A stretch of DNA of 64,000 nucleotides, taken from Acanthacorydalis orientalis. Its lineage: Eukaryota; Arthropoda; Insecta; Megaloptera; Corydalidae. The notes below the pieces were generated by a model. That model had not been told where the DNA came from. It worked only from the letters and a program-made list of their open reading frames with translations, and searched no databases. The stretch spans positions 65,001-129,000 of the forward strand of contig CM068323.1 of the NCBI GenBank assembly GCA_034766995.1. Direction: 5' to 3'. Shown piece after piece: positions 45,679 through 55,246 of this stretch (its first letter is position 1; each line of letters starts with the position of its first letter). The translations under genes and the position numbers were made by a program.

Positions 45679-47442
45679 ATGGACAATACGGTGGATAAAT
45701 GTGCGGGTAGTGTCACTACGCCGCAAACCGGCATTCCCGGTAAGTCAATAAACATTTCACACACAAAAAACACTAAAACGTCGCCCGGCTCAGCGCCGGC
45801 CAAAGTTTCATCAAAAAGCACCATTAAAAACGCCGCGGTGTCCATCGCGTCGCTAAAAAGGAAACAAGTGACCCGATTCAAGGTACGCGCCGATGGCCAT
45901 CCTCGGTGCGTGCTAGTCAATTCAATACACCAAAAAACGGACACTGACACCGCGAAAATGATCGCCGCACCCGCGCCCCCGAGCGCGCAACAAAACACGA
46001 GCACCGCACCAGCGCCTCAGAGCGCTGAACTACTCAACACGTCAGACCCGGAGTTCACGCTAGTCAGAACTAAAAGGCCGCGCAAATCCGACGGCACGGT
46101 GACAAAGACGTCGCGACCACCAACACCGACACTCGTCAGTTTTCTGACACCCAACGTCTTCTCTGTGTTATTCAGAGAAGAAAAACCCCAGACAGACTCG
46201 CAGACCACTGCGACAGACAAAAAACCAAAACAGACTAAAACGGCACAGACAAACACAAGCTCACAAGCAAAACCCGCTCCTGCTCCAGCTGCATCGGCAG
46301 CCGGCAAACCCGCCACGGCGTCCGTGGCAAACAAACCCACTCCCGCCCCAAAACCGCAAGACCCAGCACCTGCACCCAAACCATACAAACCTCCACCAAT
46401 CATCCTCACCACCAGGCCGCCGAACTTCGTCAAGTTCTGCGACATGGTCACGCTGATAGCCAAATCCCATGTAGATTACAAAAACGAAAACAGTGGTCTT
46501 CGCATTCAGTGCACGACCAAAGAGGACCACCTGACACTCAAAAATATGTTTGCCGAAGACTCTTTCATTGAGTTCTTCACGTTCACGCCTACGGACGAGA
46601 AACCAATGGCAATGGTCCTCAAGGGGATGCCAGAGGTTTCAGTTGACGAGCTGACCACAGCAATAGCCGCTGTGAACCCTGGAGTACTCAGGTGCTTCAG
46701 GATGAGCGGCGGGACCCCGGACATGCCTTCCTACAAGGTCGACTTTAAACACAACACTTCCGTGCGCTCCGTTAATCGGATAGCCAAGTTATTCAACTGC
46801 CGGGTCTACTGGCACAAATACCGGACTGACTCCGTGACGCAGTGCCACCGCTGCCAAGCCTTCGGGCACGCCACGGCGAACTGCCACGTAAAAGAAAGGT
46901 GCGTCAAGTGCGCAGGAGCTCACTTGACCAGTACGTGCACCAAGACACCAGACACGCCGGCAACCTGCGCGAATTGCAAGGGCGACCACCCTGCAAATTT
47001 CAGGCAGTGCCCGGCATACAATTTCTATATTGAAACAATCCGAAAGGGGCAGGCGAAACGGATGCAAAAATTCGTCCCTGCACCCCCACCAAAAACCAAC
47101 GCCTGGGCTTCCGGGCCGACCGTCAACGCCGCTCCTGCACCCGTGCAGGAGCTCCCGACTCCGGCAGACTTCCCGGCCATGAGATCCCGCGGATCCACGG
47201 CCAGAGCTGCGGCCACCATCCCCTCGCTATCGGCGGGGCCCAACACCACAACGGCAACGGCAGCCCCAGGTGACCTGGGCAAGCTGCAGCTTCTGCGCGA
47301 GGCTATTCAAACCACAACTCAGCTGCTTGACCTCGACAAGTTCCTCGGGGCAGTCAAGCAGCTGAATGAGGATCTCAAGGCATGTACCTCTCAGACCGAG
47401 AGATTAATTGCATTTACCCGCTTCGACCAAACCGCACCTTAA
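45679..47442 (+). CDS. LINE ORF1: CCHC zinc-knuckle (gag-like) protein
   Basis: A 587-residue nucleic-acid-binding protein of the LINE particle. I choose ATG 45679 (MDNTVDKCAG); the open frame extends 27 codons upstream but only from GTG. Residues 1-245 are disordered and rich in Lys, Thr, Pro and Ala, with repeated PAP/APKP phrases. The PRE_C2HC-like region is about 250-375 (MVLKGMPEVSVDELTTAI near 311). The zinc knuckles begin about residue 388: CHRCQAFGHATANC, CVKCAGAHLTSTC and CANCKGDHPANFRQC. A helical C-terminus follows. It ends with TAA immediately followed by the ORF2 ATG in the same frame. Confidence 0.92.
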   Translation: MDNTVDKCAGSVTTPQTGIPGKSINISHTKNTKTSPGSAPAKVSSKSTIKNAAVSIASLKRKQVTRFKVRADGHPRCVLVNSIHQKTDTDTAKMIAAPAPPSAQQNTSTAPAPQSAELLNTSDPEFTLVRTKRPRKSDGTVTKTSRPPTPTLVSFLTPNVFSVLFREEKPQTDSQTTATDKKPKQTKTAQTNTSSQAKPAPAPAASAAGKPATASVANKPTPAPKPQDPAPAPKPYKPPPIILTTRPPNFVKFCDMVTLIAKSHVDYKNENSGLRIQCTTKEDHLTLKNMFAEDSFIEFFTFTPTDEKPMAMVLKGMPEVSVDELTTAIAAVNPGVLRCFRMSGGTPDMPSYKVDFKHNTSVRSVNRIAKLFNCRVYWHKYRTDSVTQCHRCQAFGHATANCHVKERCVKCAGAHLTSTCTKTPDTPATCANCKGDHPANFRQCPAYNFYIETIRKGQAKRMQKFVPAPPPKTNAWASGPTVNAAPAPVQELPTPADFPAMRSRGSTARAAATIPSLSAGPNTTTATAAPGDLGKLQLLREAIQTTTQLLDLDKFLGAVKQLNEDLKACTSQTERLIAFTRFDQTAP

Positions 47443-50151
47443 ATGGCTGCACAACTCACCATCCTGAACCTCAATATCCAGGGAGGTCTGTTAAGTAAAA
47501 AGAACGACCTCATCCAACTCTTATCCCGTTCCAGTATTGACGTCGCTGTCATTACTGAAACGTTCCTCGTTCCGAGGCACAACCTCACCATCCCCAACTA
47601 CCTAGTGCACAGGCGTGACAGAACGACCAGGGGAGGAGGAGTCCTAGTCGCCGTACGCCGTGGAATCAAACACGCGCGCCTCCCCGACGACGACGAGGAG
47701 GTTGACTGTGAAACACTTACAATACAAATCGAAGGCAGAACTAGGATACGCCTTACAGGTATTTATGTTAAAAACTTACACCCTGATCAAATTGCTCGGC
47801 TCACAGCCCACAATCACCCCACACTCCTTATTGGCGACTTCAACGCGAGGCACGTTGCCTGGAACTGCCTCGGAAACAACCAAAACGGCAGAGTACTCTT
47901 TAAGCTTCTTGAAGAGCACCCACTAACACTCCATCACCCCGACTCACACACGTATGTTCCCAACACTCCTCACCACCGCCCCTCGACCATAGACTTGGCT
48001 CTTACCAAGCTATGCGAGGGACTTCCCATCCGCATCCGCACGACCGAAGGGCCCCAATCGGACCACGTCCCAGTCATCATGACACTGGGGGGAATTGAAG
48101 TCACCACAAGAAGGCCCGAGAGAGGCCTTGACTACAGACGCGCCGATTGGGGGGCGTATAAAAAACAAATTAACTTAGCGGTCGAAGACGCCGGCCACCC
48201 AAGCACCGCCGAGGAGATCGACGATGCAATCCTCCACCTAGAGGAGCTGATAAAGACCGCTGCAGCGCGCCACATCCCCAGGGCGGAGAACCCGCCGGAC
48301 TTCCGGTACAGGCCGACGCCAGAGATCAAACGCTTAACAAATTTACGTAACTGGGCCAGGCGAACCTGGCAACGCACCGGCGACCCGGAGTACCGGAAGG
48401 TAAGAAACAGGCTCTCTAAGACAATTTGTGACCTTGTCAGGGAGCATCGTGGCAAGCTGTGGGAAGAGCACACGCTCAAGGTACTAAAAAACAGCGGTAG
48501 GGCAGCCTGGCCATTGGTCGGCAGGCTGAAAAGGAGGCCAGATCCTCCTGCGGCCCTCTCCACCGGCGGCGGTAACCTCGCGGTCACGACTCAAGAGCGT
48601 GCTACCGCACACGCCAAAGCCTTCGGCGATGCCTTCCTCGTCAGTGAGCATCTGGGGAACCCGAGGCGCGCGCGCGCGGTCGCAAACGCCGCCCGGGACC
48701 TCAGAGCCTGCGAGCCGTCGCAGCAATATGCACCCACCTCCAACTGCGAGATATATCGCACTTTAAAAAAATTAAAAAACAACAAAGCACCGGGGGCAGA
48801 CAGGATCGGGAACCTGCTGCTGAAGAACGTGCCCAGGAGGGCCATCACGGTGCTGAAAAACATATTCAACGCTGCGATGAGGCTCAACTACTTCCCCACA
48901 ATCTGGAAGACCGCCAAAGTCATCCCTCTGCCCAAACCGGGCAAACCCAAAAACCTACCATCAAGCTACCGGCCCATCAGCCTACTCCCGGCGCTCAGCA
49001 AGGTATTCGAGAGAATCCTGCACAAGCGCATCCTCAAGCACCTTGAATCCAACCGCGTCATCCCCGACGAGCAGTTTGGTTTCAGGAAACGACACTCAAC
49101 AACACAGCAACTCGCACGCATCACAACAGACATCACAGTCAACCTGAAACAAAACAGGAGCACGATCTTGGCCTCTCTGGATATAGAGAAGGCCTTCGAC
49201 ACCGTCTGGCACGACAACCTTATCCTAAAGATGCGTAGCATCGGCACTCCCACCTACCTTACCAAAATCATACAATCTTACCTCACCGGTCGCAAGTTCT
49301 TCGTTGAGCTTGACGGCAGCAAAACACCCACCCACAGCATCCCGGCAGGGGTCCCCCAAGGCAATGTCTTGGGCCCGCTGCTATTCACTCTCTATCTCCA
49401 TGACTTTCCCAAACTCCCGGACTCAGCGAACTTCGCACTATATGCGGACGACACTGCAGTCTACTTATCCTCACAAAACCGATCCTTGGATCGTTCCGTT
49501 GTCCTTCTCGAGGATTCCCTTAACAGGATCGAGAGGTACATGGCCATGAACAAAATCCGCATCAACGCAGCGAAGACGGATGCCGCGATCTTCGCCTGCC
49601 AACATCAGCGCCCCCGAAACATCTCCATAGGCGACACCACGATCACCACGCAGCCCAGGCTAAAGTATCTCGGCCTGACACTCGACTCCCAGCTGAGATT
49701 CTCTGCTGGAGTCCGAGAGCTGCTGAAGAAGGCGAGAACGGCCCGCTACACCCTGATGCCGCTGCTCAGGTCAAACGGGCTGCCAACAGCAGCAAAAGTA
49801 AACATTTATAGAGCGTGCATACGCTCCATCTTCACGTACGCGTTGCCCGTGTGGGCCACCACCTGCGACACGATCTGGAAAAACCTACAAACCTTCCAAT
49901 CCAAAACTCTCCGTCTCATCACCGGCGCTGAGCGCTACACAACCAACAAGTCTATCCACCAAACCTGCAACATTGAATCCGTCAGGAAATTCGCCAAATC
50001 CCTCACCTCCAAATTCCTATCCAGGAGTGAACAGCACGACAACCCGTACGTGAAGAACATCAGCAAAACGAACCTGCCGAAGAGGTGGACGCTGTCCAAA
50101 CGCGCCAGGGGGAAGCCTCTGATTTCAGAGGCCAAACTACTGAAACATTAA
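47443..50151 (+). CDS. LINE ORF2: AP-type endonuclease and reverse transcriptase
   Basis: A 902-residue protein that would nick DNA and reverse-transcribe the LINE RNA at the nick. Endonuclease about 1-225: LNLNIQGGL, ITETFL, GDFNARHVAWNC near 131 and QSDHVPV near 206. Reverse transcriptase about 430-740: NNKAPGADRIGN, RPISLLPALSK, EQFGFRKRHSTTQQ, DIEKAFDTVWHD, AGVPQGNVLGPLLF and catalytic YADD at 667-670 (49441-49452). The C-terminal region has ARYTLMPLL and WATTCD and no RNase H that I can see. The start ATG directly abuts the ORF1 stop (TAAATG) and lies in the ORF1 frame, so translation probably depends on reinitiation or readthrough. No internal stops. Confidence 0.93.
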   Translation: MAAQLTILNLNIQGGLLSKKNDLIQLLSRSSIDVAVITETFLVPRHNLTIPNYLVHRRDRTTRGGGVLVAVRRGIKHARLPDDDEEVDCETLTIQIEGRTRIRLTGIYVKNLHPDQIARLTAHNHPTLLIGDFNARHVAWNCLGNNQNGRVLFKLLEEHPLTLHHPDSHTYVPNTPHHRPSTIDLALTKLCEGLPIRIRTTEGPQSDHVPVIMTLGGIEVTTRRPERGLDYRRADWGAYKKQINLAVEDAGHPSTAEEIDDAILHLEELIKTAAARHIPRAENPPDFRYRPTPEIKRLTNLRNWARRTWQRTGDPEYRKVRNRLSKTICDLVREHRGKLWEEHTLKVLKNSGRAAWPLVGRLKRRPDPPAALSTGGGNLAVTTQERATAHAKAFGDAFLVSEHLGNPRRARAVANAARDLRACEPSQQYAPTSNCEIYRTLKKLKNNKAPGADRIGNLLLKNVPRRAITVLKNIFNAAMRLNYFPTIWKTAKVIPLPKPGKPKNLPSSYRPISLLPALSKVFERILHKRILKHLESNRVIPDEQFGFRKRHSTTQQLARITTDITVNLKQNRSTILASLDIEKAFDTVWHDNLILKMRSIGTPTYLTKIIQSYLTGRKFFVELDGSKTPTHSIPAGVPQGNVLGPLLFTLYLHDFPKLPDSANFALYADDTAVYLSSQNRSLDRSVVLLEDSLNRIERYMAMNKIRINAAKTDAAIFACQHQRPRNISIGDTTITTQPRLKYLGLTLDSQLRFSAGVRELLKKARTARYTLMPLLRSNGLPTAAKVNIYRACIRSIFTYALPVWATTCDTIWKNLQTFQSKTLRLITGAERYTTNKSIHQTCNIESVRKFAKSLTSKFLSRSEQHDNPYVKNISKTNLPKRWTLSKRARGKPLISEAKLLKH

Positions 50152-50541
50152 AAACAACAGTGTCAGTGCAGTGATAGTGACACAGTGACCAGTGACACGT
50201 GATCTAGGGACACTAAGTTATGAACAAGCGCTACGCGCAAATCTAGATTTAAGTTAGTGATAAGTTAGATATAAGTTAGGCATAAGTTAGATTAAGTTAG
50301 GTTAAGTTACAAAAATACACAACACTCCCGGTTTTTTGAAAATTTTTCCCGGAACCAAAGCAAGAGACATTAATAAAAACCACACAAAACACCACATACA
50401 ATCCACACTCCACAAATGCGGATCTATACCGGAAAGGTAGGGCACCGCACAAAAACATGTATCATAAGGCCAAACCCGGCCCTGTACAAATTTATGATCA
50501 ATAAAATTCATTTTTATTTTTATTTTTTATTTTATTTTTAT

Positions 50542-50663
50542 AATAACATCAACATTATTAATGTACAACTGTTTGTAATAGGGTCGCAACCACGACCCTC
50601 ATAATTTTGTTCGAAATAAAACTCATTTTTAAAAAAGCGAATACTCCGTATTGATTCTTAACT
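50542..50663 (+). repeat. 3' LTR, second part (with LINE target duplication)
   Basis: 50542-50550 is the second copy of aataacatc. From 50551 to 50663 the sequence is identical to 38149-38261 and includes the polyadenylation signal at 50615-50620. It is followed by the host target duplication (t)cacc at 50663-50667. Confidence 0.93.
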
Positions 50664-50667
50664 CACC

Positions 50668-51171
50668 CGTATGTTACGTCATGGCATAAAATTAGATATC
50701 ATCAAGAAATGTGACAATAAATATAAACTATTATTAGGAAATTTAAAAAAATTATATTACAAACAACCATCTAGAAAACAAAAAGATAAACTGATGCATT
50801 TAAGAACGTTACAGAAGTTAATTACAATGAAAGAGAGACTCATCGAACAGAGTGAACACTTAAAAAAAGTGAAACTGACTCGGAACAATGCACATAATAA
50901 ACGCAGACTGCCGATAGACCATAGACACTACGAAGACAGACACAAGGAGTATTTTAAACAGGGTAAACCAATGGATAGCGGAATATTGTCGAAACGGAAA
51001 AAAAAGACGATGAGACTTAGGGATTATCCCGCATCCATACCAAATTTCTCTCTAGCAGTCGATAGTGACAAGACTAGTGATTCTTCGAAAACAATACAGT
51101 CTATGTATTTTAGTGTAAATGATATGGAAAAACTGCAAGAAGACTTAAAGTCAAGTGAAAACGGTAATTAA
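50668..51171 (+). CDS. Host gene exon 2, part after the insertion (167 codons plus stop)
   Basis: Open frame continuing exactly from the left fragment once one copy of the target duplication is removed. Lys/Arg-rich helical stretch (KQKDKLMHLRTLQKLITMKE, EQSEHLKKVKLTRN), then KRKKKTMRLRDYP and an acidic Ser-rich C-terminus ending SSENGN and TAA. An internal ATG at 50671 could allow an N-terminally shortened product from an LTR-initiated transcript, which is speculative. Confidence 0.7.
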   Translation, partial: RMLRHGIKLDIIKKCDNKYKLLLGNLKKLYYKQPSRKQKDKLMHLRTLQKLITMKERLIEQSEHLKKVKLTRNNAHNKRRLPIDHRHYEDRHKEYFKQGKPMDSGILSKRKKKTMRLRDYPASIPNFSLAVDSDKTSDSSKTIQSMYFSVNDMEKLQEDLKSSENGN

Positions 51172-52129
51172 GACGGTGTTCTCGTATCTATCGATCAGGT
51201 AGAATATGTCGATTAGTAGATCAATATTTGTCTAAGAAAATTTTAAAACAAAACATCTACAAGTAATATTTATTTAAAAGAGGTTTTCAATCATAAAACT
51301 GTCAACTTTTCTGTTATTTTCAAACGAATTGTTTATTAATCAGAATTAATATCTCCAAGTAAGCGTGCTTCAGCCATGAAACGTTCCAACAACATAGTAA
51401 AATTAATAAGATGTTTTTACTAGATAAATCTTAAACTTTATACAATTTGTATAAGAAACTTATACAAGGTTTATTTTCAAGTGTTTATCTTACTGGAATC
51501 TACTGCAATAATTTCATACATTAAACACGAAATGCATGCATTTGTTTTCATTACTCATGCACTTCAATTAAAACGAAGTCTGCAGAAATATGTAAATATA
51601 ATAAATTATATCTCTGTTATTTTGTTCGCTTCATCAGTCTCTAATATTACACATCGTTAGAGAATTCGTTATTTCACACTATTTATTCACACAGTATATA
51701 TTTTCATTGTAAAAACAGTCGGAGAAGAAGTTAAGTGTATGATGAATGTCTTTTACATTTATTCATAAATATATAACATATTTTGATATGCAGATCTAAA
51801 ACAATTATAGTTTTTAAAATGAACCCATCTAATTGGAGAGGTAGACTTTAAATAAACGTACAGTTAGTTCAAAATTCAGTATTAAATAATAAAGAATATA
51901 CTGAATTCTAAATTCTATAGAAATACTTCTTAGATTTTTTTAAATTTATTTCAAAATCATATTTGTTTTATGTAATATTTCAGTGATATTTTAAATCGTC
52001 TTTAAAACGTGTTACCTTTCAATAAATTATTTCTTAAAAATTAGGAAGTCACGATAATCTTCAAAAATTTCTTTCTTTTATATTTTAATTTCTCGAATAC
52101 AAAAATTAAGAAATCGTCATGTTATTCGT
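51172..52129. other. AT-rich DNA downstream of the host gene
   Basis: Presumed 3' UTR of the interrupted gene followed by intergenic DNA; several AATAAA-like strings occur but none can be singled out. No other feature recognised. Confidence 0.5.
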
Positions 52130-52917
52130 TTAACATTAGTACTACCAACGATTGATGTATACCTACTTCTACCGGATGAGTCAAAGTGACTTTTCTTAAC
52201 AAAAACAAGTCATTTAAAAAAAAACTTTAAAAATTTTAAAGGCTTTAATATGGCATTTTATTCATTTTTATATATTTTTCTGTTTTATTTAACGAAAATT
52301 GAAAATAAACTTAATAATGATTTTTAAAATAATTACACGCACAATTCAGATATTTTTACTGGTTAAAATCATTTTAGAAATGCATTTATCATAGATGTGT
52401 TTATTACATCTACCACTAATATTATTTGTTTTATTATTTGTACAATATGCTATTTGATATCGTTTACGTTTCATCGAAATATGTGTCTGATTTTTTGATA
52501 CTGCATACCAAAGTATTCTGATTCTGTTGAGAATCGTCCAGTTAGATCTTTATAATCACTTGCAAGTTCTTCGGCTAATCAAAATAAGAAGTCTTTTCTC
52601 GAAATATTCTCCCCTGTTGTTTCGTTGTATAATATTCAGGCATTTATTCTGGAAAGTTCTAAGATATTATAAAATACTTGTAAAGCCCATCTTCTAGATC
52701 CAGCTTTCACAGTATATTTTCTAGTCATTTGTTTATCATATGTCTAGTGTTTATCATATCTACCCCAAATTTGGTGTTGTTATAAAATATCACAGTTTCA
52801 GGTAGAGTTTACCATCTTTTTCAGTTTTGGCCGATTTATTATATATTCCATTGCCGTCGTACTTCCTTGCAGAAGTTTCACTTCTAATGCGCATGGCTCC
52901 CATGCACATCATTTTTT
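52130..52917 (-). mobile_element. piggyBac-like element remnant (P1)
   Basis: Left boundary is TTAA (52130-52133) followed by cattagtactaccaacg, which resembles a piggyBac terminal repeat. On the minus strand the C-terminal part of a piggyBac transposase is readable with frameshifts: SRRWALQVFYNIL-type sequence near 52690, INAWIL, the TGENISRKDFLFQL-type block near 52600, and the cysteine-rich tail CTNNKTN...CNKHI near 52420. The opposite end is missing and joins a family E fragment. Inactive. Confidence 0.7.
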
Positions 52918-53142
52918 TTCAACAAAAATGCGAAAATTAAACGATGCTTAAATGCTGCTTTTCGGACAGCATTGTGTTCACTTCTGTTTTGTGAGGATAT
53001 ACCAACTTATTGGCTAAAATTTATAGTGTTTTTTAAATTTTAAGGTTGACACTTCAAAATTCTAAAACGGGGAGAAAGTATTTTTATTTAAAACAATTAT
53101 AATTGATTCAATTAAAATACACAGAACAAATGTGTACAGCTA
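52918..53142 (-). mobile_element. Family E mariner-like fragment E3
   Basis: Minus-strand 5' part of the E family: the start of the transposase (near 52970) and 5' UTR up to the terminal repeat near 53142 (complement of gtgtacagctaatt). Truncated at the piggyBac remnant. A TA array begins right after its end. Confidence 0.7.
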
Positions 53143-53144
53143 AT

Positions 53145-53146
<2 letters not shown>

Positions 53147-53210
<64 letters not shown>
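53147..53210. repeat. (TA)n microsatellite abutting a family E end
   Basis: About 60 bp of TA followed by a short TG run. Confidence 0.95.
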
Positions 53211-53219
<9 letters not shown>

Positions 53220-53431
53220 CTGTATGTGTATACGAATGAATGATTTGATATTAATATAAAAAATGATATATATGATTTATAAATATATGTTCTAGCTTCA
53301 ATTATTTTTTTGTAAAAAAATATACCTTTCATTATTATTTTAATTTAAATGTATTCGTAAGTTTTTTTTAATTGACACAAAACCAAATATTTAAATCCTA
53401 ATCTCACATTTTGTGTAACAATCTCTTTCTT

Positions 53432-53436
<5 letters not shown>

Positions 53437-53474
<38 letters not shown>

Positions 53475-53495
53475 ATGTATATATATATATATATC

Positions 53496-53544
<49 letters not shown>

Positions 53545-53641
53545 GTGTGTATATGTATATATGTATATGTATATATATATGTATATATATATATGTATAT
53601 ATATATATATGTATATGTATATATATATATGTATATATATG

Positions 53642-53737
<96 letters not shown>

Positions 53738-53747
53738 TATATATAAC
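53437..53747. repeat. Long compound TA array with periodic G
   Basis: About 310 bp of TA in which TATG interruptions recur every 8-24 bp (tatatatatgtatatatata units), followed by a pure TA run. The regular interruptions point to expansion of a higher-order unit. All open frames through it (Tyr-Ile-Met runs) are artefacts. Confidence 0.95.
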
Positions 53748-55246
53748 ATCATTAAAACTTGTAGAAATGTCATCATCGAAGAAAGAAAGAGTAGAATTTC
53801 AATCGGAATATTCGAGTTCGAAATAAAGACTACGTACTGTCGAATTTAGAAAATGATTGATGGTTCGTCAGTCAATCATCCAGTTTAGTCGTCAATTTGT
53901 ACATTAAAGATTTATGGTATATGAAAACTTTATGGAATCGTCATGAATAAAAGATTAAATATATGTACAGATTCTTACAATGACTGTGTCGTTCAATTAT
54001 CGTATATATTTATATGATGCTTATTATTTTCTAATTTTTAATTTTGTATCGATCGTTTTTGTATATAAAATATTTTAATGCTGCTATTCATAACATAAAT
54101 CTATTTCTGAATTTTATCACATTCATTAAATTGGTGTTATAATTTCATTCGTTATTAGTCTTTTTAATACATTATTTATATTTTTTTATTAAAAATAGTG
54201 TATATATTATAAACTTGTATATCATCTTTGGAACTTGAAGCTCATTTCTGACACCGGGATTTGTCAATAAACAATCCTCTATACACCGACATAAACTAAT
54301 GCATGCCATTATATTTGTCTTTCTTTAAAAATATAAAAAAAATAAAATAAAATACATAACAATATAACCAGAGACTACTATCAGTACTTTTATATTTGTA
54401 TTGAATTTACATGTCGGGGAGGAATGATTTTTTCTTCCCTAACACCAAGCACCTTATGAAGTGAGTGTCCAATCCAAAGATGCCCTTTGTACTCGTATAT
54501 ACGACCACGACGGTTTTTACGGGAATAACAACAGTTTTGTTACTAAAAGAATACTTTATTTACACACACTCTGTGCTGACTGTATTCACACATGATGCAG
54601 TCGGTCGTACGCTGATGACGCTTACTTACACACTGACTGATATTTTTTACATTTTAAATCCACATCCTTTAGCACCCTCTCAGCGTCACCCTTCCAGTTC
54701 ACAGATGTGCCATCAATCAATCGACTGGTCAGTGAAATATCCTTAACAATATTTCTGATTGAATTTTCACTTAGATATTTTTTTTTAATAAAATATCTTA
54801 ACCTTTAACGGTCGAAAAGCTCTGATCCTGGAATATCACACTTATGAAATAGAAAACGAAAGGCTCCGATACGGGGACACATAGAGAATGTTGTTTACGT
54901 TTCAATTTATTTTCAGTAGAATAATATTATGTGATGTAAGACATGTACAATGACTCAAAAATGTATTTGTCTACCTGATGATTAATTAAATTAATTAATT
55001 TTACAAACCAAACCTTATATTATCTCATACTATTTGAAAGTTTATTTCATGTTTTCTGTATGTGTACCTCAAAAAAATAATTCTTATTAGCATTCATAAA
55101 AAATTCTAAATAATTATATTTTCGGTAGAGAGTAAAATACTTTTTTGTGTCACCGTATAGCGATATCCCCACGACAACATACTAATGAAGTGAGTTATAT
55201 TCCTTTTTATGGAAACATATTTACTAGAGATAGATTTAATTAGATT
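53748..55246. other. Intergenic with a GC-richer insert-like block
   Basis: Mostly AT-rich. A GC-richer block about 54412-54745 begins tgtcggggaggaatga, a start often seen in insect LTRs, and ends near ccttaaca. An open frame inside it matches no family. It could be a solitary LTR, but no matching partner or convincing 4-6 bp duplication is present. Confidence 0.4.

Larger units (their letters stand above)
45331..50541 (+). mobile_element. Full-length jockey-type LINE nested in the 3' LTR (LINE-2 of this window)
   Basis: About 5.2 kb in the same orientation as its host LTR element. Layout: 5' UTR of 348 bp beginning attcccagtcagaacaccga, ORF1, ORF2, 3' UTR of about 390 bp. The 3' end is not poly(A) but an irregular run of TTTTA units (about 50508-50541). 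It is GC-richer than its surroundings. The 9-bp target duplication aataacatc brackets it. Both frames are open, so it is probably a recent and possibly active copy. It is related to, but clearly different from, the LINE at 17826-22363. Confidence 0.93.
38004..50663 (+). mobile_element. Errantivirus-like (gypsy group) LTR retrotransposon, with a LINE nested in its 3' LTR
   Basis: Without the nested LINE the element is about 7.4 kb: 5' LTR, tRNA-Ser primer site, long leader, gag, pol (protease, reverse transcriptase, RNase H, integrase), env-like gene, polypurine tract and 3' LTR. The two LTRs show no difference over their whole length by eye. The flanking duplication is CACC or TCACC, ambiguous by one base because T is shared; errantiviruses make 4-bp duplications. 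The tRNA-Ser site and an F-type env place it near the 17.6/297/tom branch (family knowledge). It lies in sense orientation in a host coding exon. Gag and pol are open; env appears split. Confidence 0.93.
37602..51171 (+). pseudogene. Host gene for a lysine-rich protein, split by a retrotransposon
   Basis: Two exons are visible: 37602-37748 and an exon starting at 37935, separated by a 186-bp intron with GT (37749) and a ttctacaattttag acceptor. The second exon is cut after codon ACC at 38003 by the LTR element, and coding resumes at 50668. Removing the element and one target duplication leaves one open frame of about 239 codons, so this is one gene. Residues about 24-108 resemble the winged-helix of linker histones (H15): RVIKAIKTIKDPRGSEYKHI, then KVLRQQVTRMLRHGIKLDII and KKCDNKYKL; the rest is Lys/Arg-rich with a short acidic tail. 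That assignment is inference; the protein may be an unnamed nuclear basic protein. As it stands the gene would read 21 codons into the LTR and stop at 38067-38069. Confidence 0.75.

Noticed and set aside
45594..50135. Minus-strand open frames across the nested LINE
   Set aside because: GC-rich coding sequence leaves open antisense frames; none has a recognisable domain.
53411..53849. Long open frames of Tyr-Ile-Met repeats
   Set aside because: They are translations of the TA microsatellite in all frames. The same applies to similar frames at 11278, 12267, 14520, 16248, 29673, 30948, 32359 and 53144.
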